Of a DNA stretch of 64,000 nucleotides, positions 62,650 through 64,000 are shown piece by piece. The position numbers were made by a program, and so were the translations under genes. The DNA is from Henriciella sp. (lineage in GTDB: Bacteria; Pseudomonadota; Alphaproteobacteria; Caulobacterales; Hyphomonadaceae). The stretch is from contig JASJAO010000002.1 in NCBI GenBank assembly GCA_030066975.1, positions 124,001 to 188,000 of the forward strand. Reading direction: 5' to 3'. Under the pieces are notes generated by a model. It was not told where the DNA came from. It made no database searches and worked only from the letters and a program-made list of their open reading frames with translations. The first letter of the stretch is position 1, and each line of letters opens with the position of its first letter.

Positions 62650-64000
62650 ATGATCCCCATCACCGAATATGCAGGGCGCGATGTCGCCGTCTACGGTCTC
62701 GGACGGACCGGCCTGTCAGCGGCTAAAGCGCTGACAGCAGGCGGCGCGCGTGTGCATGCCTGGGATGATGGGGAGGCCGCACGCGACCGCGCTGAGGCGG
62801 CCGGCATCAATGTGTCGGACATCAACAAACGCGACTGGCAGCGCTTCTCCGCGCTCGTCCTGTCGCCAGGTATTCCCTACAGGTTCCCGCAGCCGCATCG
62901 TCTGGTGCGTCTCGCCGAAATGACGGGTGTTCCGGTGGTTGGCGATATGGAATTGTTCGCCCGCGCAGTGCAGACCCTACCGGAAAAAGCGCGTCCAAAA
63001 ATTGTTGGGATCACCGGCACGAATGGCAAATCGACGACCACCGCGCTGATTGGGCATATCCTGAAAGAGGCGGGTCGCGATGCCCGGATTGGCGGAAACA
63101 TTGGCACCGGCGTGCTCGACATGGCGTCGCTGCATGCGAATGCGGTCTATGTGCTGGAGCTGTCATCCTACCAGTTGGACCTCTGCGAGAGCCTGCATTG
63201 CGACGTCTCCGTCCTGCTCAATATTTCGCCGGATCATCTCGACCGTCATGGCGGCATGGAGGGCTATATTGAGGCGAAGAAGCGGATCTTCCTGAACCAG
63301 CGGTCGCGCGATGTGGCTGTGGTCGGCATTGATGATGCCGTGACGCAATCGATTGCCATGGGGCGCTCGCGTCCGGGTGAGGCGCGTGTGGTGCCGATCT
63401 CGTCCGAGTTTGGTCTCGCCGGTGGGGTGAGCGCCGTCGACGGACACCTTTTCGACAGCACGGGCGGGCAGGCGATCCGGGTTGGCGATCTCGCCGAAGC
63501 GGAGTCGCTGCCCGGGCGACACAATTATCAGAATGCGGCGGCTGCCTATGCGACCTGTCAGGCGCTGGGCGTCGCACCTGGTCGGATCATGGCCGGATTG
63601 CGCAGCTTTGGCGGCCTACCCCACCGTATGGAGCGCGTGGGTGAGATTGACGGCGTGCGCTTCATCAATGACAGCAAGGCGACCAATGCGCAGGCCGCCG
63701 AACAGGCGCTTAAAACCTGGCCCAAGGTCCACTGGATTGCAGGCGGGATGCCCAAAGCCGAAGGGATTGAGCCGCTAGCGCCGCTGTTTGACCGGATCGC
63801 AGGCGCGTATCTGATTGGCGAGAGCCAGGACGCGTTTGCCAAGACGCTCGGGCCGGATTTGCCGGTGACCAAGTGCGGGACCCTGGAGGCAGCCACGCAG
63901 GCGGCGTTCGACGCGGCCAAGGCTTCAGGTGAACCGAACCCGATCGTGCTCTTGTCGCCCGCCTGTGCGAGTTTTGACCAGTACAAGGATTTCGAAGCGC
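62650..64000 (+). CDS. murD: UDP-MurNAc-L-alanine:D-glutamate ligase MurD (partial)
   Basis: The ATG at 62650, 10 bases after mraY's stop, opens a frame that runs to the window's end (450 codons) without a stop, so it is missing only its tail. The N-terminal VAVYGLGRTGLSAAKAL, the ATP loop GITGTNGKSTTTALIGHIL (about 118-136), LELSSYQLD, NISPDHLDRHGGM and FINDSKATNAQAAEQAL identify MurD. It adds D-glutamate, the product of murI at 16.8 kb. Confidence 0.97.
   Translation, partial: MIPITEYAGRDVAVYGLGRTGLSAAKALTAGGARVHAWDDGEAARDRAEAAGINVSDINKRDWQRFSALVLSPGIPYRFPQPHRLVRLAEMTGVPVVGDMELFARAVQTLPEKARPKIVGITGTNGKSTTTALIGHILKEAGRDARIGGNIGTGVLDMASLHANAVYVLELSSYQLDLCESLHCDVSVLLNISPDHLDRHGGMEGYIEAKKRIFLNQRSRDVAVVGIDDAVTQSIAMGRSRPGEARVVPISSEFGLAGGVSAVDGHLFDSTGGQAIRVGDLAEAESLPGRHNYQNAAAAYATCQALGVAPGRIMAGLRSFGGLPHRMERVGEIDGVRFINDSKATNAQAAEQALKTWPKVHWIAGGMPKAEGIEPLAPLFDRIAGAYLIGESQDAFAKTLGPDLPVTKCGTLEAATQAAFDAAKASGEPNPIVLLSPACASFDQYKDFEA

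Overview
The window looks like chromosomal DNA of an alphaproteobacterium, most likely a stalked or budding marine relative of Caulobacter (Hyphomonadaceae-like). The clues are high-GC coding sequence, an alphaproteobacterial LexA box (GTTC-N7-GTTC) in front of an mmcB homologue, a zauP-zapA pair, a full CtrA-type box (TTAA-N7-TTAAC), and a gapless mraZ-rsmH-ftsL-ftsI-murE-murF-mraY-murD run. The family-level placement is inference.

Layout. 0-5 kb: a membrane-protein fragment, a TPR lipoprotein-like gene, a candidate small RNA, SOS-controlled mmcB, a Bax-inhibitor-1 protein, an aldo/keto reductase, DUF2853 and thpR. 5-12 kb: a catabolic block in which a haloalkane dehalogenase is translationally coupled between two membrane-anchored sulfatases, followed by a DUF1330 / metallo-hydrolase / TetR operon with a clear palindromic operator. 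12-20 kb: glycosyltransferase, zapA, zauP, transketolase, PstS, glutamate racemase, a phasin-like protein with a helix-hairpin-helix tail, and a flavoprotein. 20-29 kb: a DMT exporter, PhzF, ThiD, acyl-CoA synthetase, TesB, DUF3237, a Rieske oxygenase with a divergent TetR, and PPK2. 29-43 kb: a phospholipase-C-like / coiled-coil / HhH protein, small housekeeping genes, thiolase and CoA-transferase, and thiC under a TPP riboswitch.

43-49 kb is a repeat-rich accessory island. It holds an AT-rich FRG-domain gene, two inverted copies of an unknown 124-residue gene family with near-identical upstream DNA, several families of short palindromic elements, and a VOC (glyoxalase-like) gene that appears to carry one of those elements in frame. 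49-55 kb has small enzymes, an aldo/keto reductase with a divergent LysR regulator, and a membrane desaturase/hydroxylase.

55 kb to the end is the division and cell-wall (dcw) cluster. Its genes overlap almost throughout, except at murE/murF, where about 139 bp of palindromic DNA is inserted and the junction sequence is duplicated so that both genes remain intact. murD runs off the window. No rRNA, tRNA, CRISPR array or transposase gene was seen.
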